A stretch of DNA of 64,000 bases from Linderina pennispora (taxonomy: Eukaryota > Kickxellomycota > Kickxellomycetes > Kickxellales > Kickxellaceae). Shown one piece after another: positions 44,098 through 54,628 of this stretch. The notes below the pieces were generated by a model. It was given only the letters and a program-made list of their open reading frames with translations. It did no database searches and was not told the origin of the DNA. The stretch lies in assembly GCF_002104995.1 (NCBI RefSeq), contig NW_024468249.1:124001-188000 (forward strand). Direction: 5' to 3'. The position numbers and the translations under genes were made by a program. Position 1 is the stretch's first letter, and every line of letters starts with the position of its first letter.

Positions 44098-44932
44098 TCA
44101 ATATCGACCTCCATAGAGAATATGGCCCAACACAGCGAATATACTGCCCAGGATCGATACCACTGGCGGTTTCCCAGCCGCGTCCACCTCCTTCGAACTC
44201 GGTAATTACAGCAGGAAATGTCATACCAGCAGCATATGGCAGGATGCTGACTAGCGATATCATGGGCTTGGCCAGGTCTACTTGCATCAATGTCACGTCC
44301 ATCCGCAGTCATCCGCAGACGGCGCCGCACAGTCGGATGCAGGCGTAGGCCGAGCTCTTTACTGATATACAGCGACAGGTACCCCATAGAGCTGCTGGCA
44401 AGCCCCGATGATACAGTCGGAAATGCAACCATAGCCTGCCGCAGCCTGCCTGTTCCGTATGCTGTACAGTCATGTGTAGATATCGGGCGACCAGTTTAGG
44501 AACGCTTTCCGATATACCTCTGGTGTTGGTGCGCATATATCAATAAACCCTGGTGAGAGGATGACTGCTGACTGTTTGGCGATTGATACAGATAAGGACG
44601 GTGAAGCTTATTGCTGTGGCCAGCCCGAGGATCGCATGGTGGTACTCCCGGAACGGCCGATCCTTGTAGCTGCACCACACAATAATTGCAACTAGCGGCA
44701 CAGCTGTTGCTATAATCACGGCGATGCGGTTGATGTTGGTGTGGTCATCGTGGTCTACTTGCTGAATGCGTGGATCGGTCACTAGAAACCGCTGTGCACG
44801 TGGTTCTGGGATCATGATTATCCCGCGACAGTACTACAGCGACTATGTCTGAGAGCCAGTCGAATACGTACAGCCACCATCGCCGAACTCGGGACAGTCT
44901 AAAATCCTGACGAATGTATGCTTTTTATACAT
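44098..44932 (-). CDS. PAP2/LPP-like membrane protein lacking catalytic signature, copy B
   Basis: Tandem paralogue of copy A, same strand, about 180 bases apart. Matching blocks: RRWWLYVFDWLSDIVAVVL, PEPRAQRFLVTDPRIQQVDH, NINRIAVIIATAVPLVAIIV, FREYHHAILGLATAISFTV, a segment equivalent to FIDICAPTPEVYRKAF, SSMGYLSLYISKELGLRLHP, and EFEGGGRGWETASGI followed by a last helix ending …LYGGRY. As in copy A, the EGGGRGWE block stands where PAP2 enzymes have SR-x5-H-x3-D. The reading frame breaks several times and no confident start is visible (ATG at 44932 is provisional). Degeneration may be real here; compare with the indel pattern across the window. Probably ER or vacuole membrane if expressed. 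Confidence 0.45.
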
Positions 44933-46723
44933 AGCGGCTCCTGGTCGCTGTCAGGTTCCATTGTTACAGAGAATTGAAAAGTGCCAGGAGAAATACAAGG
45001 TGAGAATAGCGAGTGGACTAGCGCTGCTGAGCTTGTCGATGCAATGCGGGGATGGGGGATGGGGGATGCAGTCGAGATCTGATGCTCTAGACTCGACTGC
45101 TTTATAACTTGCTGACAATGCCATTGTCTCTTTTGCCTTCCTTAGAAATGCACGTCTATCCATGCAAGACGGTGGCATTGCAGACGTGGTACTATATGCC
45201 AGTGGTGAATTGATAGATAGCGGCCAGCAGCAGTGGCTATAGAGGCTTCTTCCAGTAGAGCATCGTGCCAGGAAATATCTGGAAAGAGTGGGGTATATCT
45301 ACCCAGCAGCCTGCACCTGGCGCGTTCGCAGAGGCTGCTCAGGAACGCGGACATCCATGATGCAGCTAGGTAGAAGTCGATGTGTATCAGCAGGCTTTCT
45401 CTCTGCTTCGCACTCCGATTCGGGGAGCGATGAGCACGGACAAACATGAAACACGGAGTATTTATACTGTCTTGCGGTGGGAGAGACAGAGAGCAAAGGG
45501 GGCATCTATAGGAGGAGGGACTGCATGCAATGCCCTGTTTTTGCCACGGACGGGGCAGATGGAGAAATTGGGAATGTCCGTCATGTCCAATCTGTAGTGC
45601 CGGCATTTGCAAATCCGCCCAGGTCAGCATACATGGGAACGTCCGGAATTATTAGTCTTGGTCAACCCAATTTCTGCAGGTTTCTGAAAACAACTATCGG
45701 TGTTCTGAGGAAATCCCTCCCCACTCGCATCAGCATCCAATCTCATGTCCTCTTGTACAGGTGCCACTGACAATGGGTAGAGATATGCACGGCCGGACAT
45801 GAGTCAATGTGTGGCGAATTGGGCTGCCAAGGCATGTATTGTCGAGCTCTTCCCGCGAACATTCGATGGTCCAGTAATCAATGCGACGCCTTCAGTGGTG
45901 TCATGCCCCTTGACATGATGCCCAGAGCATGCTCAGCGTCGGTAGCCGAGGACCGTCCGGCACGGCTATCAGACGTGCGGATAGTGCTGGCGGTGTGGCT
46001 GCATCCAGGATGGGCTAGAGCGGTCCTTGTCAGCGGCGATGGCCAGTCCCCGTGCCCATCAGCTACCAATAGCCGAGCCTGCTTCCCACATGCCGCCATC
46101 TGGGACTGCGAACTGCCAATTGCAGCCTGCTGTGGCCGGAGCACCAACCAGCACAGGCGATCAGCAGCTGGGTGCCTGGGTCTCCGCCTTTGTTGGCCAA
46201 AGGGGGCACAGCATTTCTGGAGCAAGCCCAGCTCCCTGCCGGGAATTCCTCCAGTGGGCCGAGTGAGAAAAATTAAAGGACTTTCGTGTCGAGCCGATCA
46301 TTCCGGGCCAGTGGGTTGAGAGCGGCAAGGAGCGACCGGGTTTCCTGAATCTGCTCATGTGGTTAGAGACGTCAGGGCAGCCAGCGGGCCAGCGCGCTGT
46401 GTTCCGAACAATTCTGCACTGTCGGGAAACGCGGGCGCTCAGGCTTTTCCAGTTGCACCCCCAAGGGATTTTTAGCATTTAAACGACAGCCATTCGCGTC
46501 ACCTCTGCGCCCGCCAGCCAATCACGGCGGCACTGCTCCTTGCCGGGCCTGGGAGGAAGAGGGGTGGTCAAGCGGGCTTTCGCCCCCGAGACGCAGAATA
46601 AATTTTCGTTCGCCAGCCCCTCCACCTATTTTTCTCCTCTTTGCTCTGTAGCTTTTCTTTTACACTATTTCCCCGCCCCTTTCCAAACTCCCATTTCACC
46701 AATCTCTGTATAGCCCAGACAAA
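44933..46723. other. Intergenic, about 1.8 kb, includes calmodulin promoter
   Basis: Several open frames up to 170 residues but no domain. The calmodulin promoter holds CATTTAAACGA (46476-46486) and a pyrimidine-rich leader (46610-46700). Confidence 0.45.
46476..46486 (+). promoter_or_regulatory. CATTTAAACGA element upstream of calmodulin
   Basis: An 11-base string about 240 bases before the calmodulin ATG. The same 11 bases occur 10 bases before the GOT1 ATG. It may be a TATA-variant or a shared factor site; chance is not excluded. Confidence 0.25.
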
Positions 46724-47405
46724 ATGGTAGGCATCGTGTTCTAATCTTGTGCTGCTGCTGTGTTTTTGCCCCTCCCGCCCCCGCTCTTCTTTGGCGCCTG
46801 TCTCTTCTGCCGACCAGGCGAAGAGCGTGCTCTGTCGGACTCGTGGCGCGCTCTGCCGTCACCAGACTACACGGCCCGCAGGAGGCAATCGAGCTCCCTT
46901 TTAGACGGCAGATGCTAAAATACATCGCTGCGTTCCCCTCTCCCGTCACCTGTAGAGCGAGAAGTTCAACGAGGAGCAGATTAACGAGTACCGCGAGGCG
47001 TTCTCGCTTTTCGACCGCGACAACGACGGCAGCATCACAGCCCAGGAGCTGGGCACCGTGATGCGGTCTGTTGGCCAGAAGCCGACTGAGGCTGAGCTGC
47101 AGGACATGATCAACGAGGTCGACAAGGATGGCAACGGCACTATCGACTTTGCCGAGTTCCTCTCGCTCATGGCGCGCCAGGCGACCAGCAGCAACGACGA
47201 GGAGGCTGAGATCCGGGAGGCCTTCCGCGTGTTCGACAAGAACGGCGACGGTGTCATCTCGGCGTCGGAGCTGCGTCACGTCATGACTTCGCTGGGCGAG
47301 AAGCTGACCGACGAGGAGGTCGAGGAGATGATCCGCGAGGCTGACGTCGACGGCGATGGCCAGATTAACTACGAGGAGTTCTGCAAGATGATGAAGACCA
47401 AGTAA
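46724..47405 (+). CDS. CMD1: Calmodulin
   Basis: The Ca2+ sensor, 150 residues. Exon 1 is only the ATG (46724-46726); the intron 46727-46955 starts GTAGGC and ends CCTGTAG; exon 2 (46956-47405) begins [20 protein letters not shown]. An intron directly after the start codon is known in calmodulin genes. Four canonical EF-hand loops are visible: [36 protein letters not shown] and [12 protein letters not shown], each with acidic residues at positions 1, 3, 5 and 12, so all four should bind calcium. The central linker reads [14 protein letters not shown] instead of the usual ARKMKDTDSEEEI, a local divergence in the flexible helix. The tail ends MMKTK. Intact. Splice and domain evidence are both strong. 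Confidence 0.98.
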
Positions 47406-47875
47406 ACTGCCAGCACGCTGCCTGTGACGCCCTTGTCTTCCTCACCTTCCCCGATTAACTCTTTCTTTTCTCATGTTCTAAGCGATTGCTCGTTCTCTTC
47501 TGTGGTCTCGACAAAGAAAAACTGTCGGCTAATGCAGCTCATTTAAAATCACCTCTCTTCTGTGTTCCACACCGGACCGCCGTGCTCGCCATGGAGCGTG
47601 ACCTGCCAGACATAATGTGCATCTTCCGAATGCCATCATGATGCCGTCGTCGCTGCCGCGATGTGCCTTGTGCGTCGCATGCTGGTGCTGAGGCGGAGCT
47701 CGAAAGCAGCCTGGCTGATTATTATTAGCAGGCAGGAATCAGCGGATCGAGGGCCCTGTGAGCCAGGCATATGTGGCCAGCGCACCGGTCCCAGCTGCTG
47801 GGCGAGCCTGGCTCTTCCAGCTTTTCCTCATCTCGCTAGTCGAATCCACCTTGGACATTTAAACGAAGCAGAGCA
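47406..47875. other. Intergenic, calmodulin to GOT1
   Basis: Calmodulin 3' region and GOT1 promoter. No gene. Confidence 0.5.
47856..47866 (+). promoter_or_regulatory. CATTTAAACGA element just before GOT1 start
   Basis: Identical to the string in the calmodulin promoter; here it would lie in or beside the 5' leader. Confidence 0.25.
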
Positions 47876-48393
47876 ATGTGGTTGACAGACACTCAGAGTA
47901 CGTTCCGCCGAATGCACCCAACCCCTGTAGAATTCACCCTGTCGCTTGCAGTTCCTAGGTCATTAACCGTACTATTATGCTTTCCTTCTGCTAGAAATTG
48001 GCGTCGGGCTGTCGGCGTTCGGGTTTGCGCTTGATCGGGCTGGGCGTGGTTCTGTTCTTTGACGCCGGGCTCATCGCCATTGGCAACATTCTGTTCCTGG
48101 CAGGCGTGTCGATGATCATTGGGTTCAAGAAGACGCTGTTTTTCTTCTCGCGGCGGGACAAGCTCAAGGGCTCAGTGTCGTTCTTCCTCGGCTTCATCCT
48201 GATTCTGCTAAAGTGGTCGATTATCGGCATGGTCGTTGAAACCTTCGGGTTCCTCAATCTGTTTGGTGACTTTTTCCCAATCGCCATTGGGTTTCTGCGC
48301 CGGCTGCCGTTCATCGGCCAGGTGTTCAGCCTGCCAGGCATCCGCCAGGTTGTTGACCGGCTGGGTGCCTCGCCGTCGCAGTACCCTGTGTAA
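47876..48393 (+). CDS. GOT1: GOT1, ER-Golgi transport membrane protein (one frameshift)
   Basis: A small tetraspanning protein of COPII/Golgi vesicles that helps ER-to-Golgi transport. Exon 1 (47876-47897) encodes MWLTDTQ, and exon 2 (47995-48393) continues KIGVGLSAFGFAL…; the intron is GTACGT…CTGCTAG. The following helices LIGLGVVLFFDAGLIAIGNI, LFLAGVSMIIGFKKTLFFFS and FFLGFILILLKWSIIGMVVE, the FGDFFPIAIGFLRRLPFIGQ loop, and the C-terminal VDRLGASPSQYPV match the Got1 family closely. One extra T at about 48031 shifts the frame between FGFAL and IGLGVV; without it the protein is about 139 residues, as usual. Confidence 0.94.
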
Positions 48394-48887
48394 GACACTT
48401 CATTATTTTTGCGCGCAACCACCACCACTCTTCATTTAAAGCTCCTGTTTCTTCGTTTATAATACTCGGCATCATCTACAGTATACACTGTGTTGTCTAT
48501 GTTGTGTGTGGGATGTTTGCAGCGGTAACAAGAGCCTGACTTTGCCCATTCTCTAGCGGCAATGCCCTCCTTTCGACGCTGCTGCCACATATCCGCACAA
48601 GTGCGGATACGCGTATTGCTCTCCTTTCGTTGCCGTCCCAGCCAAGCACATGTGGGAATGCTCTCCTGCAAGTGCAGCACATCTAGCCGAGCTTCGTGCA
48701 CTACCGTGATAGGAGGTGCGTGACACAAGGATGGATGCCAGCATGTACATGGAGATGTGATGTGCCTGGTGTGTGGACAACGTGGAAAAAGTACTGGGAT
48801 GTTCGGAAACATCTCCGCTCCGACCCACCACTGAGCCATGGTCTTTGGCCACTCGCAGCATTACTATGGTATTGCGTTTATTCTACT
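48394..48887. other. Intergenic, convergent 3' regions
   Basis: Between convergent GOT1 and the INO80 subunit gene. Nothing supported. Confidence 0.45.
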
Positions 48888-50364
48888 GGGCGGCCTTTAG
48901 CACCCTCCAATGCTCGAGCGAACAAGGCAGCCTGGTCGTTGACGCGGATACTTTTTTTCCCTGTCGCAGCCCTTGACAGCGCATTTGGGCAGCTGCGGCG
49001 GATATGCACTGTCCTTAGCAGACATAGGAAACACATCGTTTACCGCCGTGTTCTTTGGGAGCTGCAGCAGGCGCTGCACTCGCACCGGCTCCCCGTGCTT
49101 TCCCTTGCCCACCCTTGCACACCTTTGACGGTATCGAATCATGGTCGTGCGTGTCTGCACCAGGCTCCTCGCTGGCCGAGCGCGTCTCGGGCTCATCCAC
49201 CTTGTTCCTGCCCTTGGATGTCTGCTTGTTCAGCAGCCGGTTGATCGTGTCGTTCTTGAGCTGCTCCTCGCGCTGCATGCTTTGGAACTTGCGCCGTCTC
49301 GCCTGCTCCGACTTGCGCAGGGCCATCTCCTCGACCGAGAACTTTGTCTTTTTCGCCTCAGTCGGCAGCTCCATCAGCTCCTCCGTCATAGTCGTGCGTT
49401 AGGCGCGCACGCTGCCGCCGCGTCATGTTTCGCCAGGGACGTAGTCGTCGAGTCGCCGTCGTGCGAGCTCAAGTCCAGATTCGAGGCCGCCCAGGGCATC
49501 CATGGTTAGTGGGCTCGCTGTCGCTCTCCAGCACCATTGCCGCAGCCTTCTTGGCCGGCCGGCCGCGCCCGATCTTGCGAGCAACGCTGCCACCGCGTGG
49601 CTTGCGTCCACCGCGCTTGCGCCTAGCCGGAGCAGCCTTGGACGTATCTTCATCCTGCTCATCATCCTCGCTACTCTTGTTGCCTTGCTCGCCTGGCCAC
49701 GTCCTCCTGGGCCTTGCCCTCGTCCTCGCTCACTTTATCGCCTTCGTCGGCCTCTTCTTCATCCTGCTTCTCCTTTTCAGGCTGCTCAATAATATCCTTG
49801 TCCTCCGCCACGTCGTCCTCTTCGCCCTCATTGCCATCGTCGTTTTCGCCCTCGTCTTCGCTTTCCTCGCCGCCCTCGTCTGCCTCGGCAGCAATCGGAC
49901 TCTTCAGGATCATCCGATTCCTCAGGCTCCTCGACAGCATCCATAGCTGACTCTACCTCAGACTCAGTCCCTGAATCCTCCTCAACTGTGTCAGTAACAA
50001 CCTGCCTCGCTCCCCTGCCATTCCTGGTGCGCATCCTAGGCGCCTGCGCCTGACGGCGACTCGACCGCACGTCTTGCCCGCCTGCGCTTGGCCGGGCCCG
50101 GCGGAGGCGTTAGCTCCTTGCTTTGCTGGGCGCTTGCCACGCGTAAGTCGGGTTCGCAGACGGACAGTCGGCTGCTCATTCGCGGTGCGTCTGGTCTGCC
50201 GTGTGGTGCGCGCGCGGGTGCGTGGTGTGCTCGATGGAGTGGGCCTGAGGCGAGGCAGCAGAGTCCTCGCCCGAGTCGGTGTCGCTGGGTGACGACAGCG
50301 ACGACGTGGAGGAGGACTCTGTGTACGTAACCGCCTTGGCAGGCTGGCGTCTCCGTGGTGGCAT
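48888..50364 (-). CDS. IES2: INO80 complex subunit IES2/INO80B-like (PAPA-1 domain; several frameshifts)
   Basis: A chromatin-remodelling subunit. It starts MPPRRRQPAKAVTYTESSST, then a long disordered Arg/Lys/Thr-rich and acidic region (EDEGENDDGNEGEEDDVAED), and an AT-hook-like KIGRGRPAKKAA. The diagnostic part is the PAPA-1 domain MALRKSEQARRRKFQSMQRE followed by EQLKNDTINRLLNKQTSKGR at about 49330-49200. After it a segment near 48960 carries LPKCAVKGCDREKKY, a HIT-type zinc-finger start (C-x2-GC…KYR) as seen at the end of IES2/INO80B. An intron (GTAAAC…TGCTAAG…CCGCAG, about 49045-48975) may separate the two, but the phase does not fit without an indel. At least four frame changes occur in the low-complexity region. 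The end is approximate (TAA at 48888 or a stop at 48897). Confidence 0.75.
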
Positions 50365-50612
50365 TGTATGAGTACTTGGAAAAGAAAGGCTGTTGTTAAA
50401 TTGAGGCACAAAAAAGGGAAGAGAAAGAGGGGAGAGAGGCAGGGGCATCAGCCATGGGACCGCTCATCTACAAACACAGCAGCTCTGCCTAGCGATTAGG
50501 TCCTGGCCAGCCCGCCAGTCCTCGGTCAATAGGGTGCCAAAGGAGTGCATTTTTGTTTCGACATTTTGCGTGTTTGCTTTTCAGCGGATTGCGACAAAAA
50601 CTAGCTGTGTAT

Positions 50613-51433
50613 TTACTCGATACGCTTGGGCGAGACAATCTCTCCCTCGACCATCTCCTTCGTCAGACCAAGCTGCTTCAGGCACAGATAGTAGCGCTCC
50701 AGCGACTCCCGCTTCAGATACTTCAGGATCTTGGCGCGCTTGTGCAGCAGGTGCGTGTACGCCCGGCGGTTGTGATGGTCCTTGCGGTGGGCCCTCAGGA
50801 TGCTCCTCCAGGTTGTTAATCCGCACGGTCCACACAGCTGCCTGCACCTCCGCCGACCCAGAATCGCCCGTGGACCTGCCGAACCGCTCCTAGCGCCTTC
50901 TGCACGTTGAACTTGACCACGGCCTTCGAGTTTGCGTTCTCCAGAGCCACGATCCGCCTGACAATATCGGCCTGGATCTCAGCGTTCTTCATTGCCAGCT
51001 CGGGCATCACATGCGAGCTGTACCCGGCCGACCCGCCCAGAATCGCCTTGGGCGCAACCTTGGTAACCAGGTTGATCTCCTCGTTGCTCACCTGGCACGA
51101 GAACAGGCCAGAGCTCGCCTGCCGCTTCGTCGCTCCCTCGGACTCCTGCTGCTGGCCGCGCGTGCTGTGCAGAGCCGCGTCCTGCTGCGAGATCTGCGTC
51201 GTGTCAAACAGCCGCCCGGCGTTCACCAGGGAATTCAGGAACGCAGTGTCCTTGAGCTTGCGCAGCTGCTCTTGCGCCCGCTGAGCGGCCTCCGCCTCGG
51301 CCTTGCGCTTGGCCTCGAGCTCCGCCTTGCGGTTGTTGCGCTTGCGGGCGGGCACGACTGCTGTTGTGTGGATGGCGCGCATAGCTCCGCCGACGGGGAG
51401 CGACCGAGTCAGGCCCTGGACTGAGCGAAGCAT
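50613..51433 (-). CDS. MRPS28: Mitochondrial ribosomal protein uS15m (one or more frameshifts)
   Basis: The small-subunit protein uS15 of the mitochondrial ribosome, which binds helix 22 of the small rRNA. The N terminus MLRSVQGLTRSLPVGGAMRA is a presequence ending near AIHTTA, followed by a long basic coiled-coil (KAELEAKRKAEAEAAQRAQE) common in fungal uS15m. The S15 core is in the C-terminal third: INNLEEHLRAHRKDHHNRRA, YTHLLHKRAKILKYLKRESL, ERYYLCLKQLGL, ending VSPKRIE at 50613. A single extra base at about 50799 breaks the LEEHL-RAH block, and another near 50880 breaks the join with KFNVQKALGAV. Start chosen at ATG 51433; the in-frame codon further upstream is TTG. About 272 residues. Confidence 0.9.
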
Positions 51434-51659
51434 TCTTAACGATTTGTGCAAGAGAGAGAAAAAAGTAGGTGTTCGAAATCAGCGAGTAGAGAGTCTGAAT
51501 TCGATAAACCTGCTTGGATCAGGACACATTAGCACGATTCGATAACGAACGGGCGATTCAGCTAAAAAGACATTTTTGAAAATTAATTACAATCAGGGAA
51601 AGGCAGATTTTGATCAGCATGGGTAGGCAGGAGCCACAGCGCGAAGCCGAGTCCCTGGG

Positions 51660-54628
51660 TCAGCTCCTGGGCGGAGACTCGTACTCGTAGATGGCACGCA
51701 TCGCGTGGATGATCTCAGCCTGCCGCCGCGCCAGCGAGATTATGAGGTTGATGCGCACCATCTCCTCGGCGCTCAGGTTCAGCGCTGTCGCCACTGGCGG
51801 CTGGGCACTCAGCGCAGAGATGCCCGACGGGTTCCACAGAACAGCGCGAATGTGTGCCTTGAGCTCGTCCTTGATCCAATGGCTGTACTGCTGCGTCTGC
51901 CCGCCAGTATAGCGATCGGCGTCCAGGTCCACATCCATGACCATCTCGACAGCGGTCAGCCCATGGGAACTGCTGCGTCTGGGGAAGGACAGCTGTAGCG
52001 GCGTGGCGGGCTTGCACTCGGCATCATTGCAGTACTTGCGGTAGTAGTACAGCTCCTCGTAGATATTGAACTGGCCGAGAGTGAAGTGCCAGATGGCGTC
52101 ATGGAACCGGCGCGCATCGATATGGCAGTTTCGCTGGAGGCGCTCAGAGTTGCCGTTTTCGGTGTACACAGGCAGTGCACTGGCCTGGCTGTAGTCGCGC
52201 GGGCTCATGCCCACGACATCCTCGATCGAGCCGCCCTCGGAATCGAACGAGTTGCTGTGGTGGAACGCCGACCGCTTCTCGTCCACAGTGAAGATCCCAG
52301 GCGTATCCTGCACCGGCGCAGCGCTCGTCAGCGACTCCGTGAGCGCACGGCCAGTGATACTGCGTGCCTTCTGCGTCTCGTCGCCAAGAATATCAAGCTG
52401 CATGTCCAGGCGCTGGCGCAAAGCGTCGCTGAGCGTATCCCACCGCAGCTCATGCCGATGTGACAGCTGCAAGGGCTCAGACGACTGGCGGCGGATCGGC
52501 ACCTCGTCTTCAACTGCCAGGCAGTACTTGGCCAGCTTCTTGTCGCGCATTTGGCGGAATGCGGCAAACTGCGACTCGGAGCGAAGCAGTGGGTCAATGT
52601 AGTCAAGCTTCTGTATATACGACATGTGCTTCGAGTCTGGTCCGGAGATTCGCCGCATCATCGATTCTGTGGATAGAGGCGGCGACAGCGATGGTGGAAG
52701 CAGTGCTTGCCCGTTTATCTGATCAGTACTTGCCTGTCCGAATTGCCGCGCAGACGGCTGGCTCAGCCTGTCGATGAACTCGTGCGTGTTGCGCTCGGCC
52801 TGCATTACCAGACCTGCCGGTAGCTGAGGTTCCTCAATCTCAACCGGCATGTCCCCATTGGCAGCAAATCCGAGTGCAGTCGACTGCGGTGTCACGCCCG
52901 GCAGCGGCTCTTCGGGGACAAGTCCTGCCAACGCGCCGAAATGCGTGCCAGCAGGTGTGTCCAGGTCCGGCGTGATTCCGCAGGCCGATGCAAACGACCC
53001 CAGTCCGTGTGCCACAGCCAGCGCTACGATTGCATGCATTAGGTCGCGGATAGCCTGCTCTTCGACCGACTTGCGCGGCAGGTCGCCGCCAGCCGGCGAT
53101 ATCGGAAACCCGCCCGTCACAACGGATGTCGAAAAGCTGCGCTGGCCCGTCGACCGCGTCGCACTCGGCAGGTGGTCGCCGCTGCCGCCGCGCGCCCGAC
53201 CGGGCACCGCATAATGGTCATAAAAGGCATCGACGTAGCCGCTGACAAACTGCCGGACGTCGTTGGCGCCCAGATCCATGGGCCGCTTTGCCATGCGCTC
53301 GCCAAACTGCGCCAGAAGCTGCACGTTGTAGCTGGCAGCCTGCAGGCCTCCTGAAATCCAATGCTCAAAGTTGTGGCGAGTGCGTGGCGTGCCTGGCATG
53401 TTGCTGCCATCGAACCGCATTGTGTCGTCGTCGTCGCAGTGATCGGTGACAAATGTTGACACAATCTTGTTCTCGATAGTCGTCACCAGTGGGTAGCAGC
53501 CGACCTGCGCAGCACCTGCAGCAAACAGGTAGTATGCTTCGCCCTCGCTCAGCACCGAATGCTGCTTGTCAAAGACATGGTTGATTGTTTCTAAAAGAGC
53601 GACACCGCACTCCGGCAACGGCGCCAGCAGCTGGACTACATGTGGGATCGAGTAGTTCCATTGCTCGCACGAGTGCTGGATCAGCTGGTTCATCCAGTAT
53701 CGGTCGGCATGTGCGCCAGGACTGGTCTCCAACGAGAGCGCGCGCAAGGCATCGCCGGTCCACGGGTGCTGCTCTGAGCCATGCGTGCTTGCCAGCATGC
53801 TGCTGATGGCAACCGACTTTGGCATGCTGCCTTCATAGTCCGAGTCGTCATCAAACGAGTCGTAGTCGTCGGCGCCGCCCTGCTCTTCGACCTGGCTCAG
53901 TAGCCCCAGGACCTCAAACTTCTCCGGCCGCATAAAAGAACGACGGGCCAGCACGCAGTGGCCGCGGCATCGGGATCCGCCGGCGGTACTTTTTGCCGTT
54001 CAGCATCGAGACCAGCGCCTGTGCGTTCTCACGCACATTCGAGTTCGGGAACTCGTGCTGCAGCCGCACTAGCAGCCGCAGCGTCTGCCTGAGCACCACA
54101 GCTTGCCGGATCCGCTCGAAATCAAGCACCCGCAAGTCGCCCGTAGTCATCCGGCCGTCCATCCTCAAGTACTCGTCAATCACATCGTCTTCATCCAGGT
54201 TGGTCGTGCGCAGAATGCTCGCGAGCGGCGACAGCAGCACCGTGCGGGCCGTGCCTGCCGCGCCAATCGACCACCCGACGTCCTTTGCAATCGCACGGAT
54301 GTCGTTGCGCTTTGTCTTTAGGCACTTTTTCGTCCTGTCGCTGGACGGCACCGCATACAGGTCCGACACGTAGCTCGCCATATGGGTGCCCGGCGACTGG
54401 TTGCGCGGCATCAGCAGCAGCTCAGCGTACTGCCGCCGGTCGCTGCGTCGGCGCGACCAGTATGCGGGCGCGCCTGGGATCGAGTGCCGGTGCGCCTGCG
54501 TGATGCGCGGCGTATTTGGCAGTGACCGGAACGAGGGCTGCGCAATGCTGGGCTCGTACCGGAACGTGTCCTCAGCTGGGCGTGCTTGGCGACTGCCGCA
54601 GTCGCGGGAAAGACTGCGTATCGGACAT
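51660..54628 (-). CDS. Large orphan protein of unknown function (two frameshifts)
   Basis: Not recognised. The protein starts MSDTQSFPRLRQSPSTP, passes one extra base at about 54578, and continues DTFRYEPSIAQPSFRSLPNT, a Ser/Pro/Arg-rich head. Then a helical region (MTTGDLRVLDFERIRQAVVL, RQTLRLLVRLQHEFPNSNVR) and, after a frame change near 53950, a long open frame of about 760 residues. This contains an acidic DDYDSFDDDSDYEGSMP, an alpha-helical domain (NQLIQHSCEQWNYSIPHVVQ, LLAPLPECGVALLETINHVF), low-complexity Ser/Pro/Gly stretches, and a C-terminal helical module (IWHFTLGQFNIYEELYYYRK … EEMVRINLIISLARRQAEII). No signal peptide or membrane helix. About 985 residues. The architecture, helical ends with a disordered middle, resembles a regulatory scaffold, but that is a guess. 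Codon bias indicates a real, expressed gene. Confidence 0.75.
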
